Source: Tubulanus polymorphus (lineage: Eukaryota > Nemertea > Palaeonemertea > Tubulaniformes > Tubulanidae). From it: a stretch of 64,000 nt of DNA. Both the position numbers and the translations under genes were made by a program. This document shows, one piece after another, positions 46,458-59,000 of this stretch. Position 1 is the first letter of the stretch. Every line of letters starts with the position of its first letter. Location: NCBI RefSeq assembly GCF_964204645.1, contig NC_134036.1:248001-312000 (forward strand), read 5' to 3'. The notes beneath the pieces are model-generated. The model worked only from the letters and a program-made list of their open reading frames with translations. It did not search any database and was not told the origin of the DNA.

Positions 46458-48071
46458 TTAGCAGAATTGTTGTTTGACCATTGTCAGGTATTTCGCCGGA
46501 ATAACCACTACAAATATCAACATGAGAAAATTACTTGAAATTATATAAGAATAAAGAATATCTCAAAATTTCAAATTCGAATTGAATAAAATTTGAAGAA
46601 ATCTCATTCTAAATCTAAACGAAACAAAATCCATATTTAATTTATTAAGGGTTAGTTAATTTATGAGGAAAATGATTTTAGAAAACGTCTTTTGAATTTT
46701 GTTTCAATTGGCAATTTCTAAGATTTCAATCTGTGGATCTGTTTGATGCTCAACTTACGTTCGTCGTATTCCATCATGGTTTTGAATTCGTCGGTTCCAT
46801 AATCGGGCATTCCAGTGACTCCGATGATATTCTTCAATATCGTGTAGATATTTTTGCCGTGTTTGCAGCCACCGTATTTAAACGGAGTGATCTGATAGAG
46901 CACGTAGGGTCCGACGTTACCGGTTCTGTCGCGGGTGCGGAGATCGGCGTAACAACTAGAAATTAAAGTTATAAAAAAATATCATTATTACAACTGAAAG
47001 AATCCACGGAAAAAGAAACTCAATTTGAGAATTAGAATCCTACAAATTTAATTTATGAGATTTTTCTAAATTTTTGCTACAAACATCAGTCATTAGAAAG
47101 GCATCGGTTTACTGTCATGATTCACCTTTCTACTTCGATTTGAAAGGGGGAAATTCTGTAAATTTGACTGCCAGTTCCCTGGCGAGTGAGGCTTGTCGGT
47201 TCGTGAAAGGGGACAGACATCAAATCAAACCAATAGAACTAATATAATCACGTCAATTTAAACAACCAACGAATCTACTTTAATTAGTCATAGGAGCTCT
47301 GATGTTTTAGCAGAAAGTACAAAATCCATAACTATTCAGAAAAATAGTCTGTCTCATGAATATTATTCGAACCCAACCGTGGACAGTTTGGGTTCAGTTC
47401 TGTATAGTTTAAAATGAAATCGGTTTAGAATTCCATGGTTTAAAAAAGAATTTTTCCAATTTACAACTTACACCTCACTGCTCATAACACGTAGGAAAGG
47501 TTTCTCAGCGGTACGTGGCACAAACTGGAAGCATTTATCAGTGGCCGATTCAAACAGATTCTTGTAAACTTCAAACGATTTTTTGGTCTCTTCTACAAGA
47601 AAAATGAAACGCGACCCGCGTCGCGAAAATTATTATCTTGCGAAAATAACAATTCGTTTCAACCCACGTCGCAAAAATTTTTATCTTGCGAAAATAACAA
47701 TTCGACACGACCCGCGTCGCGAAAATTATTATCTTGCGAAAATAACAATTTGACACGACCCGCGTCGCGAAAATTATCATCTTGCGAAAATAACAATTCG
47801 GTATTTGATATTACAGTAAGTACTAACTTTTGACTTGTTTGTCTCGGGGACTTACCCATGTCATATTCGCCGAAATCGTACGGAACTACATTTCCTGGGA
47901 ATTTCAAAGCCTGCAAAAATGACATGAACGTTTCTCACGCTGTCAACAGAGTTCGGGTTGATACAGCACAATTTATGATAAACGCCCCGAGTCCACTGAC
48001 ACGTGACTGACACGTGATATTCTTACCTGAGACGCAACGACCAAACTGGCAACAATAAGAAACCTATACAT
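46458..48071 (-). CDS. Secreted astacin-like protein lacking the zinc motif, 155 aa, 5 exons
   Basis: Minus-strand exons are 48069-48071 back to 48027 (signal peptide MYRFLIVASLVVASQ), 47910-47856, 47592-47472, 46955-46759 and 46507-46458. Phases 0, 1, 2 and 1 all join, and the frame closes with TAA. The middle reads KCFQFVPRTAEKPFLRV, then CYADLRTR, then YGGCKHGKNIYTILKNIIG, which parallels the N-terminal half of the astacin (M12A) catalytic domain (C-x2-F-x-PRT, GCYS, GC-x-GT-HE-x2-H). The H-E-x2-H zinc ligands are replaced and the protein stops soon afterwards, so it should not be a protease. AATAAA-type hexamers on the minus strand (46417-46427) lie about 30 bases after the stop. The gene is opposite to and between RPTP-2 and RPTP-3; only its last codons and 3' flank are duplicated near 21.5 kb. 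The astacin link is a remote match by eye; the gene structure is firmer than the family. Confidence 0.6.
47612..47801 (+). repeat. 48-bp minisatellite, 4 copies, in intron 2 of the astacin-like gene
   Basis: Four units spaced 48 bp apart, each with CCCGCGTCGCGAAAATTATT and ATCTTGCGAAAATAACAATT. It lies 20 bases from the acceptor of exon 3. The TCGCGA and TTGCGAAAA parts are near-palindromic. Confidence 0.9.
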
Positions 48072-48387
48072 TTTGTGTCACTTCTGCAAAATCTGAAATT
48101 ACACAATCCATAATGATATGACGTCACATGTATATAGTTATTCATTCATTTCAAGGTCCAATCAAAGCCTTATCATTTTCACGAAACCGAGCCATCAGGT
48201 CGGTTAGTGGTCAGAGCCCGTGAGAACATCATTTGGATGAGGATACCAGTCCAAACTTTATTAAAACCCGCATGGCATCAAAATAAATACAAGTCCTATA
48301 GTATTTATTTCGAAAGATTTCAAGGTTTTTTGTTCGATGTGGCCCTGAAAGGATTCTACGAAAAAAAATGACAATATAAGTTGAACT

Positions 48388-48503
48388 GACATTTCGGGTA
48401 TAGAATGCTTTTACCCAACTTAAAGAGATTTATTGTAAAAATATTATCACTTTATCATAGATGGATCTCCTATGTTGAATAAAAGCATTTTGCCCGAAAT
48501 GTC
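48388..48503. mobile_element. Foldback element with arms of about 24 bp
   Basis: The left arm GACATTTCGGGTATAGAATG plus CTTTTA and the right arm TAAAAGCATTTTGCCCGAAA plus TGTC are inverted copies with two small differences. The interior of about 65 bp is AT-rich. Confidence 0.65.
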
Positions 48504-49004
48504 AAACCAGATTATCGTTGTTATATCTTCGATTATATTCACTACATGAACAGCGAGAGGTTTAAATGTCGACATTGAAGGGAGATGTTGTTTAATAAGG
48601 AACACTTACCTCCGTTTGAGAAAACTTGAAACAAATCGCATCGATTCATGAAATCGGCGTGAGTTTAATATAAACGGGAAATCTATCAATATTTACCGCA
48701 GATATCTTATCTGATTTAGAACCGGTAGAGATTTGAACAAAAAAAAACATCGAAATTCATGAAAAAGATATCGATTGATGGCGGAAAATGATAAAAATCC
48801 CGACAAGGATAAAATAACGGCTCAAATGTCATTGAATTCTGTTAAAATGAATTTGTACTTTCTGTGTGTCGACACAATCTGACTGAAATGTGAACCTCGA
48901 ACCACAACTTCCAGTCTCAATCTGCGACATGTTTCTGCTAATTTTGTTGAGTTTTACTCTGACCTCTCCACCCCCAACAGTTCCAAATCTGAAATTCTCG
49001 AAAT

Positions 49005-49350
49005 TCACTTTTTCAATAAGGTTTTGTCTTCCGGGGTTGGGTCTACATCAATTAGCGAATCCGACAGTGTCGAATCCGTACAAATACAAGTTTTACAAGG
49101 TTCTCAAACCCTGTTTTATGAGACTATGAAAAAGTCGGTCACGCTGTAATGAAACAACGTAGAAAACCGGTTCGTGTAGAGTCTATATCTAACCGTGAGT
49201 TATCTGGGGGATTCCCCGAACGGTATTTATTGAACATTCCTAAATCATGAATTTTCCTGGTTGTCAATACTGAATGTATACGATACCGATACCGATATTG
49301 AATTGGAAATCATCGATAAAAAATCAAGTGTGTTTAGAACTTTTCGTGAC
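49005..49350 (+). repeat. Second copy of the RPTP upstream block
   Basis: Parallels 21980-22340 (see there). RPTP-2 lacks it, which supports a direct relation between the 5' parts of RPTP-1 and RPTP-3. Confidence 0.7.
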
Positions 49351-49429
49351 GAATTCTTCATCCAAATGATTAATATTTCAAAGCCAACACATGCACGTGG
49401 TGCTCATGCCCTGCTTGGGCCAGGTGCCA

Positions 49430-49680
49430 CAGACCTAGTTTAAATTTAGGCCAAGACCCATTTTAGTTCTATAGCCAACCTAAAGCCAATCTAAAGACCA
49501 GTCTGAACTCATTTTGGTTCTATAACCAATCTAACAACTAAAGACCAAAGCTCATTTTGGTTCTATATCCAATCTACCATCTTTAAGACCAATCTTAAAT
49601 ATAAGACTATGATGTTTTGGACCTCAGTAACTGAGCTCAATATTCAAGACTTTATAAGACTTTGACGCAACGTTTGAACT
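49430..49680. mobile_element. Expanded foldback element, CTTAAGACCA family
   Basis: Three tandem blocks of CATTTTGGTTCTATAACCAA followed by TCTAACA and AAGACCA. The right side ends near GGGGCCCGGCTCAC. Related to 16549-16680. Confidence 0.5.
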
Positions 49681-49899
49681 TGGGGCCCGGCTCACAAAAT
49701 TCGAATTCATAAAAACTTTTTATAAAAGATGAAATATCGAGATTATGCCGGTCAAGGGGAAAGTGACAATACAAATGATTAATGAATCATTGAGACTTTA
49801 AATTTTCAATGTCATCTAAACTTTTTCCGACAAAAATACATTGAAATATTGATGAATTTGTGCTCGCTTTGTTAAGGCTTATCTTTATTACTATTACCC

Positions 49900-50095
49900 G
49901 CACCGGATAGTGGTGCATTTGATTTAACTTTATTTCACCAATTGAAAAATGACTTTATTAAAATTCCTTAAGAGCCGATATTCAAACTGCCTAAAAATAA
50001 ATTTTAATTAGGTCATGGATTGATATCGCAGGACGATTTAAGAGATAAAACATATATGAAAACGTGTTTTGTATATAGGGTTGGATTGTGCTAAA
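49900..50095 (+). promoter_or_regulatory. Conserved proximal upstream region of RPTP-3
   Basis: Third copy of the block before the RPTP start codons (CACCGGATAGTGGTGCATT, GCCGATATTCAAACTGCC, AAACATATATGAAAACGTGT, GTATATAGGG). Inferred promoter and 5' UTR. Confidence 0.5.
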
Positions 50096-53000
50096 ATGTT
50101 CGGCCGAATTCACTTCCTGGTTTTGCTGGTGTTACTGGTGAATACTGTTTTTACTTCAGGTAAAATATCTTATTCGTTTTTGCGATTGTCTTATTTGTTT
50201 AAAAAAAACTTCATTAAAACTCTGTCACTGTCAGGATTCAAACTATCAATTATCGGGGATGGAGGGCTCAGAGAAGAACTACAGAAAGAAACTCTGTCAC
50301 TGTCAGGATTCAAACTATCAATTGTCGGGGTTGGAGAGCTCAGAGAAGAACTACAGAAAGAAACTCTGTCACTGTCAGGATTCAAACTATCAATTATCGG
50401 GGATGGAGGGCTCAGAGAAGAACTACAGAAAGAAACTCTGTCACTGTCAGGATTCAAACTATCAATTGTCGGGGTTGGAGAGCTCAGAGAAGAACTACAG
50501 AAAGAAACTCTGTCACTGTCAGGATTCAAACTATCAATTGTCGGGGGTGGAGAGCTCAGAGAAGAACTACGGAAAGAAACTCTGTCACTGTCAGGATTCA
50601 AACTATCAATTGTCGGGGATGGAGAGCTCAGAGAAGAATTTGGAGAGGACATTCTGGTTAAATAATCTAGTTTTCTCATTTCAGCGAAATGTTTTGGGAA
50701 GAATTGTACTGGTTGGGAGTGTCATTGCAGTAACACAACCGTGAACATATGTCCAATAAAGGGTCAGAATATAGATGGCGCTTTAACGTGTCCAAATCCT
50801 AACACAGCATGTGAGTCTACATCTTGGACACCACCAGGATGGACCGGACCAGCTTGTCAAATCGGTAAGCTTTTTGTATCAACTGTTTCTGCTCCAGACA
50901 ACAGGGGTCAAATTTAATATCAATGAAACTCACATCTAAGATTAACCATGGACTCTAAGACGTTTAGAGTCCATGAATTAACTCCACAAATTCGTTATTT
51001 TCATTCGTCTTTTGTGAGTTTATATTGAAATGCCCATATATGGGATAAACGGAAATAGAATTCCTCATTGACGTATCAAACATCCGGGACCCAATGAACT
51101 GAGTTTAATTCATCAAATCTTATCGCTTGAAAGAAAAAAAAATGTTTCATGTTTTGTTTCATGCAAAACAAAATGTGTCTTTTGATAAATCATGAAATAA
51201 GATCTCGATGTGCTGAATCGATTTTACACAAATTCTGTAAAGAACGTGACTCGTGAATCATGAAATTGTTTACCGCTGAATCTAAATCGATTCTACACAA
51301 AATGTGTTTTGTAGGTAACGTGGCTCGTGGTAAAACAGTTACAATGTCATCCCATTTGGACCACCATGGGACTGGCGATAAATGTACAGATGGTAAGACG
51401 GCAATAAGTGGTGGTACTGAACTATGTCACACTGGTGAGGAACAAGACGCCTGGATTAGAATTGATCTGGGAACTCAATACGTGGTACATAAAGTTACAC
51501 TTTGGGATAGAACAGACGCGACTAATTGCACCGCCGAGTGGCGTGAGTACACACTATTATTGTTATTATGAATGACCCGGGACGGATACAGTCAAACATG
51601 AAGCTGGACTAATTTTGACAACAATGTGTCTGTGGTATCCATGCTTATGACTTTTCAATTAAAATTTTTTAACACAAAATGGCAGTTAAAAATTCACGAA
51701 TTTATCATTGATGGGTTACAAGAACCAGAATTATCCATTTATAATAGGCCTAAGTCAAACGTGGTATCCATGGATAAAAGATATCTTTGTTAAGATATTT
51801 CAATGTTTGGCTTGTTTCGACATTAATAGCAAAATGCAGTTGAAAATAAATTGATTTAACCGCAATTGAATTTATCTGCATCAAAAGCAATCGACGAAAT
51901 TTTCTTTACAACTTCATAATGAGTTCTATGCATTATTGTCCATTTTCCTATATTTCAAAACTAACAATTTATTTTCAGAAAAACGCGCGCGCAACCTGGA
52001 GATTCGGGTTGGAAGTCTAACATCTGACCAGATATGTGCTTACCAGGGCCCCCCTCTTTGTGGTAAACATAACACATCAGCATGCAGCGCGGGTCCTATA
52101 GTTGGACAATACGTCACCGTTCAACACAAGAACATTGGTAAGGCGGTGCATCTCGGACTGGCAGAAATAGGAGTTATCGGGTTCAAATATATCGGTAAGT
52201 TTTTTTCAAAACTTAGTAAATTGTAAGGTAATGGAATTGATTATGAATGATATAAATTAAGAATATCTGAAATGAAATCACGTTTAAATTTGTGTTTAGC
52301 GCCCAGTGATTGCAGTAAGGGATCGAACTCATTTGGATGTATGATTGAATGTAGATGTTACAACAGTGAAAGTTGTGACTATTTGAGAGGTACCTGTGAA
52401 TCTGGCTGTTCACAGAATTACATCGGAAAGTGGTGCGAGTCAGGTATATTACAATGAATCAGAGATTTCTAGGAATCACACTCCCTATTCCCGAAATATA
52501 GTAACTAATATGAATCAGAAATGACCGAAAGAAAAATATTCGTGTAACCTCAATGTGAATTTATAGTAACCTATGTGAATCCTCGAATGAAAATGATCCA
52601 AATGCAAAGATCCTTATTCATGTCTAAAAACAACATCGATTTTTTTCAGAATTGAAGTTGTTTTCGAATTTGACAAAATCGGCGCTGACAGATAACAGTC
52701 TAAAAGTCAGTTGGAAAGCTTACTCGGGTTCTGTAGTAGATTCAGGACGTGGTAATATCAGCGTTCAGTATCAAGTCGTTCATCGTAAGACATCAGAAAA
52801 TACTTGGACTAATCAGGAATCTGCAGGAGTCCTTACATATCACACAATTACTGGTTTAACTCCTAATACCGAGTATAACATAGCTGTTAAACTACAAAAA
52901 TTAGAGAATGGTCAACATGTATCAACTGCTAGTGAGACTAGTCCAATACTCACTATACAGACTTTGTGTGCAAGTAAAAATCCCTCATTCTAATAAACTT

Positions 53001-56000
53001 TTAATCATCAATTCAAACACAGAATTGTGTTAAACATGTTTGATTTACTGTAGATCCATTAAACGGTCCTAAAAATGTTCGTGTGGTGTCCACAGCGGTT
53101 GAGAACAGTAACACGTGGCCCCAGACAACCAATCTGATACTTGCATGGACCGTAAGTGTGCCTTCATGCTGGTGTTCATTTATGCACCTTCTCTTTCACT
53201 GACACACGATACAAACATGTAGTGAATTATAATTATGTTGCAGGCTTTAACTGCTGCAGAGTTACAGTGTGACGTCACTAAAGCTGTTTATCATGTCGAA
53301 TATAAACAACTGAACGGACAAAAATGGACCACAACAGTGGCGCAACCTACCGGCCACACACTAACAGGACTAGAACCTGATACTGATTACGAAGTTAGAG
53401 TAGGTGTAAAGAATGACGTCACTCAGAAGTTTGTCTACAACAAAACTATAAATTACAAAACAGCGACTGCAGGTAATTGAAAAAAGAATGATCTTCCAAA
53501 TGCTAAATATCCCAGTGATGATCTTTCAAATTACAAAATGTTTCAAAACCATGTTTTTGTTATGTCAGTAAAATGTTTTGGGAAGAGTTGTACTGGTTGG
53601 GAGTGTCATTGCAGTAATACAGCCGTGGGCGAATGTCCAATAAAGGGTCAGAATGGCGCTTTAACGTGTCCGAATCCTAACACTGCATGTGAGTCTACAA
53701 TAAAATCTCCACCTTGGACACCACCAGGATGGAGCGGACCAGCTTGTCAAATCGGTAAGTTTTCTGTATTAAACCGGGGTCACTGGTTTTATATAACTGA
53801 ACCCCAGATTTTTTTAGATTAACGCATTAACTCAGCTAATTCCTTGTGTGAAGCTTACATTATTAAAATAATGCCAATGTTCATTGATAAAAATGTCAGA
53901 CATGAAACATCCGGGGAACTGCTGCGACTTTGTAAACTGAGATCAACTCTAATCATTTCATCGCGTGAAGAAAAAGTGTATCACGAAAATAGAATGTATG
54001 TTTTGAAAAAAAATCATGGAATAATTTTCCGCCGAATCTAAATCGAATCTCCACAAAATGTGTTTTGTAGGAAACGTGGCTCGTGGTAAAAATGTTACAA
54101 TGTCATCCACTTACGAAAAGTTTACCGGTAGTAAATGTACAGATGGTCAGACGAAGAGTGGCATATGTCACACTAATTTGGATCAAAACGCCTGGATTAG
54201 AATTGATCTCGGAACTCAATACGTGGTACATAATGTTACACTTTGGGATAGATCAGACGCGACTGGTTGCACCAATAACCCTACAGAGTGGCGTGAGTAC
54301 TAATTATCATTAAAATGATTGATGAGTAACTTTACTATGAAAGAACAGACGCGACTGGTTGCGATACTGATTGGAGTGAGTACTAATTATTATCATTGAT
54401 CATTTCATTTAAATCTGATAGGAAAATTACAACTTTCAACACGAAAAGACTAGCTGAATATAAAATCCCGGTTAAGATGAAAGATTTTCGATTTCAAACA
54501 ATTATTGATGGATTCTAGCTGCGAATATGCTTATTAAATTATCATTATCCGAGGCATTTTCGTGAAACTGAACCAAGTTCGACAACAATGTGTCTGTGGT
54601 ATCCATGGATAATGACTATGAAAAAAGTCTGTTTTCAAATTCAACTTTTTAAATAAAAGAAAATTGTGACAGTAGAAAATATACGAATTGAACCGTTGTA
54701 AACAGGAGTTGAATTTATCTGCATCCAAAGCAATGGCAGAAATTGTCTCTTTAACATCCATAACTTTCATGGATTATTGTCCGTTTTGCGATATTTCGAT
54801 TGAAGTGTTTTAATTTATTCTCAGAAAAACGCGCGCGCAACATGGAGATTCGAGTTGGCAATGAATATGGCACAAGTACGAATATTTTTACATCTAACCC
54901 GATATGTGCTTACCAGGGCCCCGCTCTCTGTGGTACACATAACACATTAGAATGCAGCCCAGGTCCTATAGTTGGACGATACGTCACAGTTCAACACAAG
55001 AACATTAGAAAGGCAGAGCATTTAAACCTGGCAGAAATAGAAGTTTTCGGGTTCAAATACATCGGTAAGTTTTTCATAACTAATCATTAACAGTTGAGGG
55101 TATTGAAATAGCGTATGAATGAATGTTATTAATAAGAATTTTTGTAATTATTATGATTCATCTTCGTTGTTTTCTGGATTAAGTAGTGCGAAGGCGCATT
55201 ACATCTAATGAGATTAATCCACCTCATTTAAAAAGAATTCATAGTCAACGCCATTGATATCACAAACATCGTCTTTTAACTTCACCCAGTCCTGGTCACC
55301 ACAGTGATCTACGTTGTTCTACGGTCCTAATGTACCCACCTGTGGTCCATTAGACACTAAGGTTCTTGGTGAACTTTCTACGTATCAGCTTTTAAATTTC
55401 TGTTTAGAACCTGGTTATTGCAGCAAGGGATCGAACTCATTTGGATGTATGATTGAATGTAGATGTTACAACAGTGAAAGTTGTAACTATTTGAATGGTA
55501 CCTGTGAATCTGGCTGTTCACAGAATTACATCGGAAAGTGGTGCGAGTCAGGTATATTACAATGAATCAGAGATTCCAGGGAATCTCACTCCCTATTCCC
55601 TAAATATAGTAACTATTATGAATCGGAAATGACTGAAAGTGAAATATCCGTGTAACCTCAATGTGACTTTATTCATTGAAATGCATATATTTTCAGAATT
55701 TAAGTTGTTTTCGAATTTGACAAAATCTGCGCTGACAGATAACAGTTTAAAAGTCAGATGGACAGCTTACTCGGGTTCTGTAGTAGATTCAGGACGTAAT
55801 GGTACTGTCAGCGTTCAGTATCAAGTGGTTTATCGTAAGATATCAGAAAACACTTGGACTAATCGGGAATCCGCAGGAGTCCTAACAAATCACACAATTA
55901 CTGGTTTAACTCCTAATACCGGGTATAACATAGCTGTTAGACTACAGAAATTGGTGAACAGCCAACTTATATCAACTGCGAGTCTGACTAGTCCAATACT

Positions 56001-59000
56001 AACTTTGTGTGCAGGTAAAACCCTTTAATTCTAATAAGCCCTTAATCATCAATTCAAACACAGAATTGTGTAAAACATGTTTGTTTTACTGTAGATCCAT
56101 TAATCGTATGAGTTAAATTTGTCTGCGATTTCAGTCCCAGGACCTCCCGCTTCTCTCGACTTCTCATTCACAAGGGAAACAATGAAAACAACATTGACAT
56201 GGACAGCACCAAACAGTCCAAATTGTGATGTCATCAATTATAAGGTAAGAATCCCCTTGTTCTGACCAGCAGAGGGCACCACCTGCACTATACTGTAACA
56301 TATCTCCTATCTGTTTTCAGCTCACGTGTGAACCCATCAGTACAACTTCCACAACACCTTTATCAGACATAAAAACAGTTAACAAACCTGAAATCAATGG
56401 CTCCATCACAACTTTAGACATAACGACGTCACTGATACCTTTTACTCAATACAACTGTTCAATTTTTGCCTCGAATAGTAAAGGTGAAGGCTCGCCTGCC
56501 AGCGTAAGCTTTTGGACAGGTAAGTCGTTAAAATATCAACCTCAAGAGTAACCATTGACGTAACTTGTCACCAGGTAAAGAACTGATATTTCAGGTAAAA
56601 TAACAATTCCTCAACTGGTTGTCAAGAAAGCAGCGGTAACAGACACGACTGTTACACTTCAAATAAAACGTGTTAACACTGGCAACATAACGTAAGTGTC
56701 TTCCACATATTTATTCATTGATAACGCTTGAATTTATAAAACAATATTTTCTCTGATTTTCAGCGGTTACGAGGTGATCGTGAAGAAACACGACGGACCA
56801 ATCAACCGTCGCCGGAAGCGTACGGTCAACCAATCACAGTACGTCTCCTACGGAATAGCTAAACAGCGAAGATTATCAGTTTATATTACTGCAGTTCTAT
56901 CACCGGTGCCCTCTGAGTTTATAGTTGGTGATACACGTGACTATAATGGTTACTTTAATGCTCCTCTAGAAACTGGAAAATCTTACAGTTTTATTTTAGG
57001 AATCGTTGTGAATTATAACGGAGTGAGTTCATCTTGTCTTTCAATACAAATTGTAGTTTACAAATTTCAAAATGATTTTAATTTCTTTTTGACTTTTCAG
57101 GAAACGTTTCGGCATTATCCACCAATAGAACAACAAGAGAGAATCATTGTTAAAGCACCGTCTAATGCAGGAATAATAGGTGGCGCTGTTGCAGCTGTTC
57201 TCATACTGTTATTGGTTGCAGTTGTTCTAGTTATAGTTTGGAGGTATGATTGATTAGTGGCGACCCCTATAGTTTAAGACAATAAAACATGTCCAATTCC
57301 TATTTTCCAGGCGTGGAGGCTTCAAACCTAAAACTGAAGAGAACAATTCTCCTGTTCCAATGAACGACATTATGCAAAATAATGATGCAAGTACAAGTCA
57401 AGCTCCTCCCCCACTCCCAGCAGCTGTCAATCAGGGTACCGTCAATCAGGCGTTAGCAATGGGTACTGTGATTCAATAAGACGCTCGCCTTTCTGTAATT
57501 CCTATTTTCCCAAAATAAATACGATTCTAGAATCTTATTTGCTCTATAGATGATGAAAATGAATACGAAGTGGTTGTTAGAGATGGAACCCTCATCAGCG
57601 AACTGTTGAACCATACGCTTAACAAGTCAGCGAACTCTTGGCAAGAAATGACTAAAGAATTTGAGGTATAAACAATGTCATTGAGAGACAAAAAAGGGAA
57701 ATGATTAACCGCCCAGGAACCAGTTGTAAGTTTAGAGGTGACACGAAGTTTATGTGTGATATTTTGCTGCATCCCTGTCTGTGACATATTCGAAAATGGG
57801 AGAGAGAGTTGGTCTGTGTAGCGCAGAGTGCTGCTATAGGCATCCCCTTAAAGCCAGCTGGCAAAGGGCAGCAAGGAATCCCACTGGAGTCGGTTGTCTG
57901 TATTGTCACTGAAGTTGATTAAAACATTGAAAATGAACACAAGAAACTCTAGAAGCAAACTTAATAATGACCTGTGGAACAGTTACCATTGTCTCTGAAT
58001 AAACCCCTGCCACAAATACAAAAAGGTTCACAACCGTGCACCAAACTTTGCGTTTGTGTTCAAGCGATCACCAATGCACTCACTGGGAATCGAACCCGGG
58101 TCTCGGACACTCAAGGCCAGCATGTTAACCACTAGACCAACAGGACACACGTGCTTGGTATGATGTTCAATACAGTTCATCATTTTTCCATACATTACAG
58201 AGCATACCCAAAACGATCAACGGGGCCAGCGTCAACGCATTCCTGAAGGAAAACTTCCATAAAAACAGATTCAAGAACATAATGGCCTGTAAGTACAAAT
58301 TAACTAAGAAGCAAATATTGAGACGCACTGTGTTGTTTGAATAAATATTTTCTAGATTTCATATATTTCATAGACTTAATCTAAATACCTTAATAAGTTT
58401 AATTGAGAAACCTCCTCACTTAAGATGCATGGCGTTTACACGAGTCATTCGGTATTTGGGTAACTATTGATACATATGTATTGGTTTTCATTCTAATGCT
58501 GTGTTGCTTTCATAGATGATACGACTAGAGTTGTTTTGAAACAAATCGGTGACGATCCAACATCAGATTACATCAATGCTAATTATATTCGGGTAAGTAA
58601 TTATCTTCCATAGAGGTGTAAACCGTTGTAGTTACTGATGGTACTGTAGAACTGATAGACCCGTTTTCTCTTGCTAATTATAGGGGTCAAAAGGTGATGA
58701 GACGTACATTGCGAGCCAGGGTAAGCTTTGAGTAATAAAGCTTTTGGTGATTCATATTTTGAAAATCATATATATTTCTTCCTGTTGTTAGCCCCGATTC
58801 CAAGCACATTCAACGACCATTGGCGGATGATCTGGCAAGAGAAATGTCCGGCTATTATTGTACTCACAGATCTGACTGAAGGACAGGACAAAGATAAGAA
58901 GGTACAGAAATACTTTTAGATGCTGCTGTGTAAACAGGCAAAAAGTAAAAAAGTGGTTTGTCATATTCCGATTGCAGGTGAAGTGTCATTTATATTGGCC

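Noticed and set aside
50096..53472. Treating the first half of RPTP-3 as a separate truncated gene
   Set aside because: No stop or poly(A) signal follows its last exon, its donor is intact and in phase with the next EGF-like exon, and the second half has no signal-peptide exon of its own.
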